From the NCBI RefSeq assembly GCF_013283855.1, contig NZ_CP054056.1, forward strand, positions 930,001-994,000: 64,000 bases of DNA. Reading direction: 5' to 3'. Both the position numbers and the translations under genes were made by a program. The number at the start of each line of letters is the position of its first letter. Within the stretch, counting starts at the first letter, position 1. The notes beneath the pieces are model-generated. The model saw nothing but the letters and a program-made list of their open reading frames with translations. It was not told where the DNA came from and did no database searches. The DNA is from Aquiluna borgnonia (lineage in GTDB: Bacteria; Actinomycetota; Actinomycetes; Actinomycetales; Microbacteriaceae). Positions 28,660-36,826 of this stretch are shown one piece after another.

Positions 28660-29934
28660 GTGTCTACCGCGCTAATGACCGATCGCTACGAGCTGACCAT
28701 GGTTCAAGCTGCCCTGCGATCAGGCAAAGCTGACCGGCGTTGCGTCTTTGAGGTGTTTGCCCGCCAGCTTCCAGCTGGCAGACGTTACGGCGTAGTGGCT
28801 GGAACTGGAAGAGTGCTCAGTGCGCTTCAGGAGTTCACCTTCACCAGCGCAGAGCTCGATTTTCTAGCAAACCAAAATGTCGTGGATGAACCAACACTCA
28901 AGTGGCTAAGTGATTACCGGTTCAGCGGAGACATTTCCGGTTATCGCGAGGGTGAGCTCTACTTCGGAGGCTCCCCCGTAATGAGCGTGGAGGCGAGCTT
29001 CGCAGAGGCGGTACTCCTGGAAACCCTAATCCTTTCGATCATGAACTACGACTCGGCCGTGGCCTCCGCGGCAGCCAGAATGAAATCAGCAAGCGCCGAC
29101 CGAAAACTCATCGAAATGGGCAGCAGAAGAGCCCACGAGGTTGCCGCAGTGGCGGCGGCCAGGGCTGCAGTGATTGCAGGTTTTGATGGAACCAGCAACT
29201 TGGAAGCGGGCCGAGACTACGGGCTTGAAACCTTTGGCACCTCCGCGCATGCCTTTACCCTTCTGCACGATTCTGAGGAAGAGGCCTTCAAGGCTCAGTT
29301 GGATTCAATGGGAAATCAAACGACGCTTTTAGTTGACACCTATGACGTGAAAATGGCGGTTGAGCGAGCCGTTCGGCTAAGCGAAGGCAAGGTTAGGGCA
29401 GTTCGTCTTGATTCCGGTGACCTTTCAAGCACAGCCGTTGAGGTGCGCAAACAGCTAGACGATCTGGGTGCACATGAAACAAAAATTACCGTCACCAGTG
29501 ACCTTGACGAATACACCATCGCGGCTCTTGCCGTTGCACCGATAGATAGTTACGGGGTGGGAACCTCACTCGTCACTGGATCTGGATTCCCAACCGCAGG
29601 CTTTGTCTACAAACTCGTTGCTCACTCAGATGGCGAGGGCTGGCATGACGTGGCGAAGCGGTCGAAGGCAAAAACTAACCGCGGTGGGAAGAAGTTTGCC
29701 GCGCGGCAACTGGAAAGCGGAATTGCCAAAGCTGAACTCATCTCTGACCATCTTCCCGAGGGAAGACCGCTCCAAACTCAACTGGTTTCAGGCGGTCAAA
29801 TCGATACGCGCTTCATCGGTAGCGAGGGTGTAAAGAGAGCCAAGGAGCATCACGCAGCCGCGATTACTGAACTTCCAAGTGGGGCACTGCGCCTCTCCAA
29901 GGGCGACCCGGCCATCCCGGTCGAATTTATTTAG
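28660..29934 (+). CDS. pncB: Nicotinate phosphoribosyltransferase
   Basis: The enzyme joins nicotinate to PRPP in NAD salvage. The 424-residue protein has the family N-terminus (ALMTDRYELTMVQAAL), the phosphorylatable histidine in GTSAHAFTLLHD, and the substrate-binding VRLDSGDLSS and VGTSLVTGSG segments. The start is taken as GTG 28660, placed six bases after a TAGGCT box; the ATG 28675 is an alternative five codons in. Its 3' end overlaps the converging DUF3039 gene by eight bases. Confidence 0.95.
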   Translation: MSTALMTDRYELTMVQAALRSGKADRRCVFEVFARQLPAGRRYGVVAGTGRVLSALQEFTFTSAELDFLANQNVVDEPTLKWLSDYRFSGDISGYREGELYFGGSPVMSVEASFAEAVLLETLILSIMNYDSAVASAAARMKSASADRKLIEMGSRRAHEVAAVAAARAAVIAGFDGTSNLEAGRDYGLETFGTSAHAFTLLHDSEEEAFKAQLDSMGNQTTLLVDTYDVKMAVERAVRLSEGKVRAVRLDSGDLSSTAVEVRKQLDDLGAHETKITVTSDLDEYTIAALAVAPIDSYGVGTSLVTGSGFPTAGFVYKLVAHSDGEGWHDVAKRSKAKTNRGGKKFAARQLESGIAKAELISDHLPEGRPLQTQLVSGGQIDTRFIGSEGVKRAKEHHAAAITELPSGALRLSKGDPAIPVEFI

Positions 29935-30172
29935 CTTCGTCCTCTGATGGCTTGAAACCCTCATAGATTTCCTTGCAGGTGGGGCAGACCGGAAATTTCT
30001 GTGGGTCTCTGGATGGAACCCAAACCTTGCCGCAGAGTGCTTCGACCGCACTGCCCAAAACTGCCGATTCTACGATTTTGGATTTCTTTACGTAGTGGGA
30101 GTAGCGCTCCTGGTCACCCGGATCTAAATAGGTTTTTTCCTCGAGTTGAGTGCCAAATTGTGACTCGGTCAT
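29927..30172 (-). CDS. DUF3039 family small zinc-ribbon-like protein
   Basis: The 81-residue protein matches the actinobacterial DUF3039 family: an acidic N-terminus, a YSHYVKKSKIVESAVLGS segment and a cysteine pattern ALCGKVW ... PVCPTCKEIY that could bind zinc. Its function is unknown. The ATG at 30172 is exactly seven bases after TAAACT (30185-30180), which runs over the htrA stop codon, so it may have its own leaderless promoter inside the end of htrA. It may also be cotranscribed with htrA, whose stop is five bases upstream. Confidence 0.88.
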   Translation of the reverse strand: MTESQFGTQLEEKTYLDPGDQERYSHYVKKSKIVESAVLGSAVEALCGKVWVPSRDPQKFPVCPTCKEIYEGFKPSEDEAK

Positions 30173-30177
30173 AGGTT

Positions 30178-31377
30178 TTAGTTTAGGTCTGCGGCGTCGC
30201 CGAGGGTTACCTGAAAAGTCAATCGCTCGCTTGAGCGAATTACTTCAACTTCAACCGCCGCTCCAGCAGGCTCGGCTCTAACCAGGGCAGTTAGATCAGA
30301 TGCTGATGCAACCAGCTCTCCGCCAAAACGGACCACGATGTCGCCAGCCCGAATCCCAGCCGACTGGGCTGCTCCCCCATCTGTGACGTCTTCAACATAA
30401 GCTCCGGTTGAGAATGAGGAATTCTCGGCCGTGTTGTCGCTAACCATCGCCCCGAGCAATCCGTGGGTCGCAGATCCGGTCTCGACAATTTCTTGAGCTA
30501 TACGCTCCGCGGTGTTAGACGGTATGGCAAAACCAACTCCGATGCTGCCTGATTCGGCATTTCCAGCGGTTGCGATTGCAACGTTGATTCCAATTAGTTC
30601 ACCCGAAGAGTTCACCAATGCACCACCCGAGTTGCCCGGATTGATTGCAGCGTCGGTCTGAATCACCTGCAGTGAGATTGGTGCGGTCCCGGTGCCGTTC
30701 CAGAACTGCAACCCGGGGTTCTCGCTCACCTCACTGCTCGCAACCTGAATGGTTCGGTTTAGAGCGGAAATGATCCCCTGAGTAACGGTGGACGAAAGAC
30801 CCAGCGGAGCTCCAATTGCCACCACATCCTCGCCGACATTTAGGGAGTCCGAATCGGCAAACGCAATCGGCTTCAGACCGATCGCATCAATCTTTAGAAC
30901 TGCAAGGTCATAAATCGAGTCATAGCCAACTAGCTCGGCGGGATACACCTCACCGTTCCAAAGCTGGACCGTGATGTTTGCCTGATCGGTTAGGCCGCCG
31001 AGCGTTACCACGTGAGCATTGGTCAGGATATAACCGTCCTCGGTGAGCGCCACTCCAGAGCCCGAACCTGAACCACTGGCGTCCTCAACTCCGATGGTTG
31101 CAACCGATGGTGCTGCGTTGGCTGCTGCTCCAGTGACCCAGTTGACCTGCTCGGTGTTGTTTACGACAACAGGTGCTGGCTGGGAAATAGCCAAGTAGGA
31201 AAGAGTGAATGCGGTAGAGCCGATAATTCCTCCAACCAGGGCCGCAGCCATGGTGAGGGTTGCAATACCCAGGGCACGCAGTGGCCTGCGGCTACGCTTT
31301 GCGACCAACGGCTCGGGCGCCCGATAGGGCGGGTTGAAAGTGAACTGATTCTCCCCGGAACGATTCCACTCAGACAT
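30178..31377 (-). CDS. HtrA/DegP-type membrane-anchored serine protease
   Basis: The 399-residue protein has a cytoplasmic N-terminus, one membrane segment (about residues 36-63), a trypsin-like domain with the triad His122 (TNAHVV), Asp157 (YDLAVLK) and Ser250 (PGNSGGAL), and a C-terminal PDZ domain (from about residue 310). It would act outside the membrane on misfolded envelope proteins. AAAGGA lies seven bases before the ATG. In mycobacteria an HtrA gene neighbours sigE and tatB; here it is at a separate locus next to two unknown exported proteins. Confidence 0.95.
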   Translation of the reverse strand: MSEWNRSGENQFTFNPPYRAPEPLVAKRSRRPLRALGIATLTMAAALVGGIIGSTAFTLSYLAISQPAPVVVNNTEQVNWVTGAAANAAPSVATIGVEDASGSGSGSGVALTEDGYILTNAHVVTLGGLTDQANITVQLWNGEVYPAELVGYDSIYDLAVLKIDAIGLKPIAFADSDSLNVGEDVVAIGAPLGLSSTVTQGIISALNRTIQVASSEVSENPGLQFWNGTGTAPISLQVIQTDAAINPGNSGGALVNSSGELIGINVAIATAGNAESGSIGVGFAIPSNTAERIAQEIVETGSATHGLLGAMVSDNTAENSSFSTGAYVEDVTDGGAAQSAGIRAGDIVVRFGGELVASASDLTALVRAEPAGAAVEVEVIRSSERLTFQVTLGDAADLN

Positions 31378-31460
31378 AAGTTTCCTTTCGCTGCTCTCGC
31401 AAAAGTATGCGAGGCGATGCTGGAGATTTTCTCAACCTTGTCTGAGTTTATTCTGAGGAG

Positions 31461-32174
31461 CTAGTCGACCAGCAGTGTCCTCCTGGGAAGTTCGATGACT
31501 TTCACGCTGAGCGTATTTGATCCCAGCTCCCAGCTGGCCGCCCCGACAACCCACTGCGAACCTGAAATCCTGTAATCCACGCTGTAGCGGACAAAGGCTT
31601 GCGCTCGGTAATCGCCGATGTCGGCAAAACTTTTAGCAGTTTCGAATCCTGACTGGGAGGCTCCGTCCGAGAACTCCCAGCGGGCGTTGGTCGCCCTAAA
31701 TCTGATCTGAGCGGTTTTCCCAAGCAGCTCCCCTTCAAAGTCCAGATCGTTTCCAGAAACCAAAAATCGTGCAGGGTCATCAAACTCAATATCGTCCCCC
31801 GGCTCCCACCAGGCATAAGGTCGGTTGGAAATGGCCGTCAGGCGATCTTCAAGCTGCTCAGAGAGAGACTTCACTCGAGGTGCTGAGCCCGCAGAAACTT
31901 CGTCCCCCAGACAAAGTCTCGAATTTAGCGGCACCCACGCCTCAATGATTGTGATGGTTGGAATATCAATCGTGCCATTGGCATAAAACTGACAGAGCTC
32001 CATGGCCTGCTCGCCAGAACCTGAATTGGCCTCACTTTCACGGGATGTGGATTCCTCACCCGCACATAGAGAAAATTCACCAGCGCTACCTCCGGGGCAA
32101 CCGCAGGAGCCAAGAGCCACCGAAGTAATGTCGCAACTTGTCGCCAAAATAAGCGGAATGATGAGTTCTAACAC
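31461..32174 (-). CDS. Unknown exported protein with PKD-like C-terminal domain
   Basis: The 237-residue product starts at GTG, overlapping the stop of the upstream lipoprotein gene (GTGTTAG) with GGGAG five bases before it, so translation is coupled. A short hydrophobic start (about residues 2-12) is followed by a Cys-rich stretch (CDITSVALGSCGCPGG) and later a segment (WEFSDGASQ ... SFADIGDYRAQAFVRYSV) with the look of a PKD beta-sandwich repeat. No enzymatic motif is seen. With the following lipoprotein it forms a two-gene exported unit upstream of htrA. Confidence 0.65.
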   Translation of the reverse strand: MLELIIPLILATSCDITSVALGSCGCPGGSAGEFSLCAGEESTSRESEANSGSGEQAMELCQFYANGTIDIPTITIIEAWVPLNSRLCLGDEVSAGSAPRVKSLSEQLEDRLTAISNRPYAWWEPGDDIEFDDPARFLVSGNDLDFEGELLGKTAQIRFRATNARWEFSDGASQSGFETAKSFADIGDYRAQAFVRYSVDYRISGSQWVVGAASWELGSNTLSVKVIELPRRTLLVD

Positions 32175-32560
32175 GGTGCTCCCGTGGGATTCAAACTAGA
32201 AATACGCTTCCCCTGCGGGGTGTCGTCAAGCCAAATCTCAACGCGTTGCGGAGCAACGGGTTCGCCTAAATCAACTTGACCCATGGCATCGAAGAATTTG
32301 ATGTCCGATACGTCGAGGCAGGCGATGAGTGCGCGAGGAGTCAGCTGCTGAAGAATTTCAAAGCGAGCCCGCCCGACCTGCCGATAACCAAGTTCATCTA
32401 GCTTCTCTCTCGCCGCCTCACTGGCCGCCAGGGCTTCCCCACTGAGGACAATTTCAGCACTCTGGGACAAAGCCATGGCCGCGTAATCTTCCAGCGACTT
32501 CTCTTGCGCGGTCTGGCTGGAGCAGCTTGTCAGCAATAGCAGAAGTGGCAAAAATCTCAT
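32168..32560 (-). CDS. Unknown small lipoprotein
   Basis: The 130-residue protein has a typical short lipoprotein signal with lipobox LTSC at residues 10-13 and a charged, Ala-rich mature part ending in a conserved-looking cysteine. No family is recognised. The ATG is exactly six bases after TACCTT (32572-32567), suggesting a leaderless message. It overlaps the next exported-protein gene by seven bases. Confidence 0.7.
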   Translation of the reverse strand: MRFLPLLLLLTSCSSQTAQEKSLEDYAAMALSQSAEIVLSGEALAASEAAREKLDELGYRQVGRARFEILQQLTPRALIACLDVSDIKFFDAMGQVDLGEPVAPQRVEIWLDDTPQGKRISSLNPTGAPC

Positions 32561-32612
32561 GCCGAAAAGGTAGTCAGATTCAGAATTTGGCGCCGAGAGT
32601 TATCCACAAGCA

Positions 32613-32640
32613 AAAACCCCTTGGTTTCCCAAGGGGTTTT
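32613..32640 (-). terminator. Intrinsic terminator of the tRNA-fMet gene
   Basis: AAAACCCCTTGG and CCAAGGGGTTTT form a 12-bp stem around a 4-base loop, with A and T tracts on both sides, so it can act in both directions. It begins four bases after the tRNA-fMet 3' end. It is the clearest intrinsic terminator in the window. Confidence 0.88.
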
Positions 32641-32644
32641 CTAT

Positions 32645-32721
32645 TGGTTGCGGGGGCAGGATTTGAACCTACGACCTCCGGGTTATGAGCCCGGCGAGCT
32701 ACCGAACTGCTCCACCCCGCG
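32645..32721 (-). tRNA. Initiator tRNA-fMet (CAT)
   Basis: The 77-base gene encodes its own CCA end. It has the initiator features: an unpaired C1-A72 at the top of the acceptor stem and three consecutive G-C pairs flanking the anticodon loop (GGGCTCATAACCC). D stem, T stem and T loop (TTCAAAT) are complete. A terminator follows directly. Confidence 0.97.
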
Positions 32722-32750
32722 GCGAAGTTCAAATCCTAGCAGATTCGTGA

Positions 32751-35618
32751 CTACTCTGCCAAGAGCTCCAAAGCCTTCTCGATGGCAGCGGAGAGCTTCT
32801 GATCGGCCTCCCCGAACTTGGTCCAGTCGCCCTCGGCCAAAGCAGCCTGCTTCTCCTCAATGGCCTGACGAGCCTGCTCGAGCAGACCTGCCAACTCAGG
32901 ATTGTCAGAGACAACCGGGGAAGATGTGCTGGCTCCAGGATTCACAGTCGTGGAGTCCCCGGCATCGACACCAGAGTTTCCACCGAACAATTTGTCCAAG
33001 GCTTCATCGAGGGTGTCCTCGAAGGCAATTTGATCTCCGAATGCGACCAGAATTTTCTGCAGCAGCGGATAGCTGGTTTCGCCGGTGGACTCAATGTAAA
33101 CCGGCTGCACGTAGAGCAAGCCGCCACCCACCGGAAGCGTGAGCAGGTTTCCGTTTAGCACTCGAGTCGAACCTTGCCGCAGGATGTTGAGCAGCGAAGA
33201 AACGTTGCTGTCTGCGTTGAAGTTGTTCTGAACCTGACCTGGGCCGGGGACAATCGTCTCTCGAGGCAGGTTCAACAGGGTCAGCTTTCCGAAGTCTTCA
33301 CTCACCGCCCCGGCCTTGCTTCCCGCATCTGCATTTGCAATCAGGTATCCGGTGAGCACGTTTCGAGCGGTGTCACCTGTGGACTGCGGAATGAAGGTTG
33401 AGTAGAGCGAGAAAGAGCTCTGAGTCTCGCCGGGTGCCTGCAGAGTCAGGTAGTAGGGCGGCTGCAGTGTTCCCAGGCCGTTGCCTTCCACCGGGTCATT
33501 CGGAGTCATCCAAGCATCCTGCTGCGAGTAGAACGAGCCGGCATCTGAAACGTGGTATCGACCCAGGATTGAGCGTTGCGCCTTAAAAAGGTCGGCAGGG
33601 TAGCGAACGTGGGCCATCAAGTCCCCGCTCATTTCACTCTTAGGCTGAACCGTGTCTGGGAAGACCTTCATCCAGGCCGCAAGAATTGGATCAGTCTCAT
33701 CCCACGCGTAGAGGTCAACCGAACCGTCATACGCGTCCACAGTCGCCTTCACAGAGTTTCGGATGTAGTTAACACTCGTGGCGCCTGAACCAAAGGTCTC
33801 GGAGGCTGAATCCAGCTTGGCAGCGAGGAAATTCTCCACGTTTGAGTATGGGTACTGGTTGGTGGTGGTGTAACCATCGATGATCCACTTGATTCGACCA
33901 TCGACAACCGCGGGGTAAACCTCAGAATCCAGGGTTAGGTATGGTGCAACCTCCTGCACCCTGGTTGCAGGGTCACGGTTATAGAGAATTTGCGAATTGG
34001 AATTGATGGCATCCGATAGCAGAATCTGCTCGCTTTGGAACTTCAGAGCGTAGGCAACGCGAGTCATCAGATCGCCGAGCTTAGGGCCGCCATCACCCGA
34101 GAATGTGGTGTAGGTCTCGTTCTGACCGTCCTCACCGGCGGGGAAGTCAAATTCCAAAGGCTCCGCACCCTCGGCTGCGCCAACGATTGAGTAGGCAGGC
34201 GAGTTCGCACCGAAGTAAACCCGAGGTTCAAAGTCACCCAAAGCCCCAACGCTTGGAATACCGGACTGCAGGAACAGTGGCTTACCATCGCTGTCGCGCT
34301 TATTTCCATAAGCGGCAACTAGACCAAATCCGTGGGTGTAGACAATTGTTGAGTTGTACCAGGACTGCGAGTCGCCAAGACCTGCCTGGTTCAACTCTCG
34401 AACTGCCACGACGGTGTCCTGCACCTGGCCATCAATCAGGTAGCGGTCAATGTGCAGTCGGTTTGGGAAGCTGTAGTACTGGCGGTACTGCTCTAGCTGC
34501 CTAAAGGCATCTGAGACCAGTGCCGGGTCAAGAATTCGAATTGATGCAGTGGTCTTTGCGTCATTGCGCAGGGCACCAGGCTCAGCGACCACCTTTGCGT
34601 CGTACTCGACAACCTCTACCTCGTCTAGGCCGTAGGCCAGCTGGGTAGCGTCAATGTTCTTTTGCAGGAAGGGGCTTTCCAGGGTTCGCTCATTTGGAAC
34701 CACCTGGAAGGTCTGAATCAGCCAAGGGTAGAGGCCCCCGAGGACGATTGAGCTGACCACCATGAGCGCGGTTCCGATGATTGAGATGCGCCACTGTCCG
34801 ATGATTGCAGTTACTAGGAAAAGCGCCGCTACAGCAACTGAAATCAAGGCGAGAATCTGAAGACCCGGAATTATGGCGTTGGCAGCGGTGAAGTTCACTC
34901 CGGTGAACAGCGGGCCGCTCGCAGTCACGGTAGCGTACTGATCCAGCCATATGCTCACACCCTGAAGGGTTAGGTAAAGCGCCACTAGAACCGATAGCTG
35001 AACTCTGGCTGGTTTTGAAACCTTTACCTCGCGCCCGGTGATTCGAATTCCACCGTAGATAAGGTGGACAGCTCCGTTAATCAGACCAGCCAGCAGCACC
35101 GCGCCCGAAAGATATCCCACGGCAAAAGTCCAAAATGGCAGCTGGAAAACGTAGAAGCCGACGTCCAAACCGAAGTGAGCATCGGTGGTTCCAAAGTTTG
35201 AACCGGTCAAAAACAGGGCAATGGTCTCCCACTGCCTGGAAGCTAACAGGCCACCAAAAATTCCAACCACGACCGGCAGGCCAAAGCGCACGAGCTTTCC
35301 AACACCTTCGATCATCTGCTGATAGGCCTGGAAGGGCGAGGCTTCAGGTAGGCGAAGGTATACGGGTCGGTTGCGCCACGCGAGCGCTAGACCAATTGCC
35401 ACCAGCAGGGTCATAACCAACCAGCCCACCAGGAAGCTGACGACCTGGCCAGCAATCTCAGTCAAAAACACAACCTCAAAATCCAGCTGTCTAAACCACA
35501 GCCAGTCCGTGTATGCCCCAGCGGCACTGAATAGCACCACGGCAATGACCGCAATAATGCTGATTGCCACTGAAAAAGGCGAAGGTTTTCTTATCGGTCG
35601 TCCTGGAACATTGGTCAT
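32751..35618 (-). CDS. UPF0182 family large membrane protein
   Basis: The roughly 955-residue protein matches the UPF0182/COG1615 family (Mycobacterium Rv3193c). The N-terminal third has seven or so membrane segments, the middle is a large extracytoplasmic domain, and the C-terminus is an acidic, Ala/Glu-rich tail with a short coiled-coil-like helix. Function is unknown. The start at 35618 (second of two in-frame ATGs) is preferred because AGGAG ends six bases before it, while the first ATG touches AGGAG. It follows the PDZ-Lon protease gene, as in mycobacteria, and probably shares its message. Confidence 0.93.
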   Translation of the reverse strand: MTNVPGRPIRKPSPFSVAISIIAVIAVVLFSAAGAYTDWLWFRQLDFEVVFLTEIAGQVVSFLVGWLVMTLLVAIGLALAWRNRPVYLRLPEASPFQAYQQMIEGVGKLVRFGLPVVVGIFGGLLASRQWETIALFLTGSNFGTTDAHFGLDVGFYVFQLPFWTFAVGYLSGAVLLAGLINGAVHLIYGGIRITGREVKVSKPARVQLSVLVALYLTLQGVSIWLDQYATVTASGPLFTGVNFTAANAIIPGLQILALISVAVAALFLVTAIIGQWRISIIGTALMVVSSIVLGGLYPWLIQTFQVVPNERTLESPFLQKNIDATQLAYGLDEVEVVEYDAKVVAEPGALRNDAKTTASIRILDPALVSDAFRQLEQYRQYYSFPNRLHIDRYLIDGQVQDTVVAVRELNQAGLGDSQSWYNSTIVYTHGFGLVAAYGNKRDSDGKPLFLQSGIPSVGALGDFEPRVYFGANSPAYSIVGAAEGAEPLEFDFPAGEDGQNETYTTFSGDGGPKLGDLMTRVAYALKFQSEQILLSDAINSNSQILYNRDPATRVQEVAPYLTLDSEVYPAVVDGRIKWIIDGYTTTNQYPYSNVENFLAAKLDSASETFGSGATSVNYIRNSVKATVDAYDGSVDLYAWDETDPILAAWMKVFPDTVQPKSEMSGDLMAHVRYPADLFKAQRSILGRYHVSDAGSFYSQQDAWMTPNDPVEGNGLGTLQPPYYLTLQAPGETQSSFSLYSTFIPQSTGDTARNVLTGYLIANADAGSKAGAVSEDFGKLTLLNLPRETIVPGPGQVQNNFNADSNVSSLLNILRQGSTRVLNGNLLTLPVGGGLLYVQPVYIESTGETSYPLLQKILVAFGDQIAFEDTLDEALDKLFGGNSGVDAGDSTTVNPGASTSSPVVSDNPELAGLLEQARQAIEEKQAALAEGDWTKFGEADQKLSAAIEKALELLAE

Positions 35619-35627
35619 GGTCATCTC

Positions 35628-36689
35628 CTACGGTGCGCAGCTAATCTCGGGCACGGTACCCGAGTCTTCAAACTCGGCAATAGCTGCGAGCGCCGAGTCT
35701 AGGTTTTCAACGATAACAACAGAAAGCCCTTCGGGAATCTGCCCAATAACTTCGGAGCAGTTACCCTCGGGGGCGAGGAACAGGGTTGCCCCGGCATTCC
35801 TAGCCGCAATCATCTTTAGTCCGATCCCGCCAATTGGTCCGACCTCACCGTTTGCGCTGATGGTTCCAGTGCCGGCGATGTGGGTGTTTGAGGCCATGGA
35901 CCCCGGAGTTAGCGAGTCGATGATTCCGAGGCTGAATATCAAACCGCCTGAGGGTCCGCCAACATCACCAAGCTGGAGATTGATTTCAACCGGGAAGTCA
36001 TAGGTGTATCCCACCATTGCGCCCAGGTAATAGGAATCGTCTTTCAACTCTGGAGTTATCGGCACATCTAACTCTTTGCCATCGCGCGAAACTTTGAGAA
36101 TGACTTCTCTTCCCTCGGATGCTTGTACCGCGGCACGCAACTCCTCGTAGGTGGCAACAGGAACCGAGTCCACCTGGAGCACAAAATCAGCCGCCACCAG
36201 CTTCTTAGAGGCCGGGGTGTCTGCAATCACAGAGGCCACATAGAGCTCTCGGTCGAAGGTGTAACCAAGCTCGCCAAGTGCAGCCGCTATGGCGTCTTGC
36301 TGCGAGACCTCCATCTGCGCGGAAGACTCTGCCCTCACCTGCTCGGTCGAGAGGTTGGGAGGATAAACCTCATCTAGGGGCAACACCACCTGGTTGGGGT
36401 CTAACCAAGCCACCAATACCTGAAACCAACCCGGGTTTGATTCCCGGTTGCCCAGTAGTGAAACGGTAGTAATGTCCAAACGCGTTTCACTTTCAAAAAT
36501 CTCGGTGTCCGTTGAACTGATCACCGGCTCGGAGTCAATCTCGCCCATGACGTTGAAGACAGCTCCAGGCCGCTCAATTACATACCCGGACGGCAGGAGC
36601 ATCAAAGACCCAATGCTGAAAAGCAGCAGCGTCGTTATTGCAAAGCTGGTGCGCCTGCGCTTTGGGTTATTGCCGTTGAAAAAAGTCAT
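35628..36689 (-). CDS. YlbL-type PDZ/Lon-like membrane serine protease
   Basis: The 353-residue protein has an N-terminal membrane anchor, a PDZ domain in the middle and a C-terminal S16 (Lon-type) protease domain. The Ser-Lys dyad is visible as Ser247 in GGPSGGLIFSLGI and Lys292 in GGIGLKMIAARNAGA. In Bacillus YlbL degrades an SOS cell-division inhibitor; the mycobacterial relative is Rv3194c. The start is placed at 36689 because the preceding 39 residues look like non-coding sequence and TAGCAT lies exactly seven bases before this ATG, suggesting a leaderless message. Confidence 0.9.
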   Translation of the reverse strand: MTFFNGNNPKRRRTSFAITTLLLFSIGSLMLLPSGYVIERPGAVFNVMGEIDSEPVISSTDTEIFESETRLDITTVSLLGNRESNPGWFQVLVAWLDPNQVVLPLDEVYPPNLSTEQVRAESSAQMEVSQQDAIAAALGELGYTFDRELYVASVIADTPASKKLVAADFVLQVDSVPVATYEELRAAVQASEGREVILKVSRDGKELDVPITPELKDDSYYLGAMVGYTYDFPVEINLQLGDVGGPSGGLIFSLGIIDSLTPGSMASNTHIAGTGTISANGEVGPIGGIGLKMIAARNAGATLFLAPEGNCSEVIGQIPEGLSVVIVENLDSALAAIAEFEDSGTVPEISCAP

Positions 36690-36826
36690 TGGGTCAATGC
36701 TAAGTTGCCTGGAGCAGACCAGAGCCAACGACCTAACGCCGTGGGCGAACACAGCGCTTTCGCAGCAAATTTTCAAGCGTTGCAAGCTAATTAGCGATAG
36801 CGTCAAGAGCTGTCGAAAGGGACGAC

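Noticed and set aside
32621-33142. A 173-codon plus-strand frame over the tRNA-fMet gene and the end of UPF0182
   Set aside because: It runs through the terminator and the tRNA and opposite a conserved gene; composition is that of an antisense frame.
36690-36806. N-terminal extension of 39 residues for the PDZ-Lon protease
   Set aside because: The extension has no membrane-anchor or family similarity, and the ATG at 36689 has a well-placed TAGCAT box and a proper basic start before the membrane helix.
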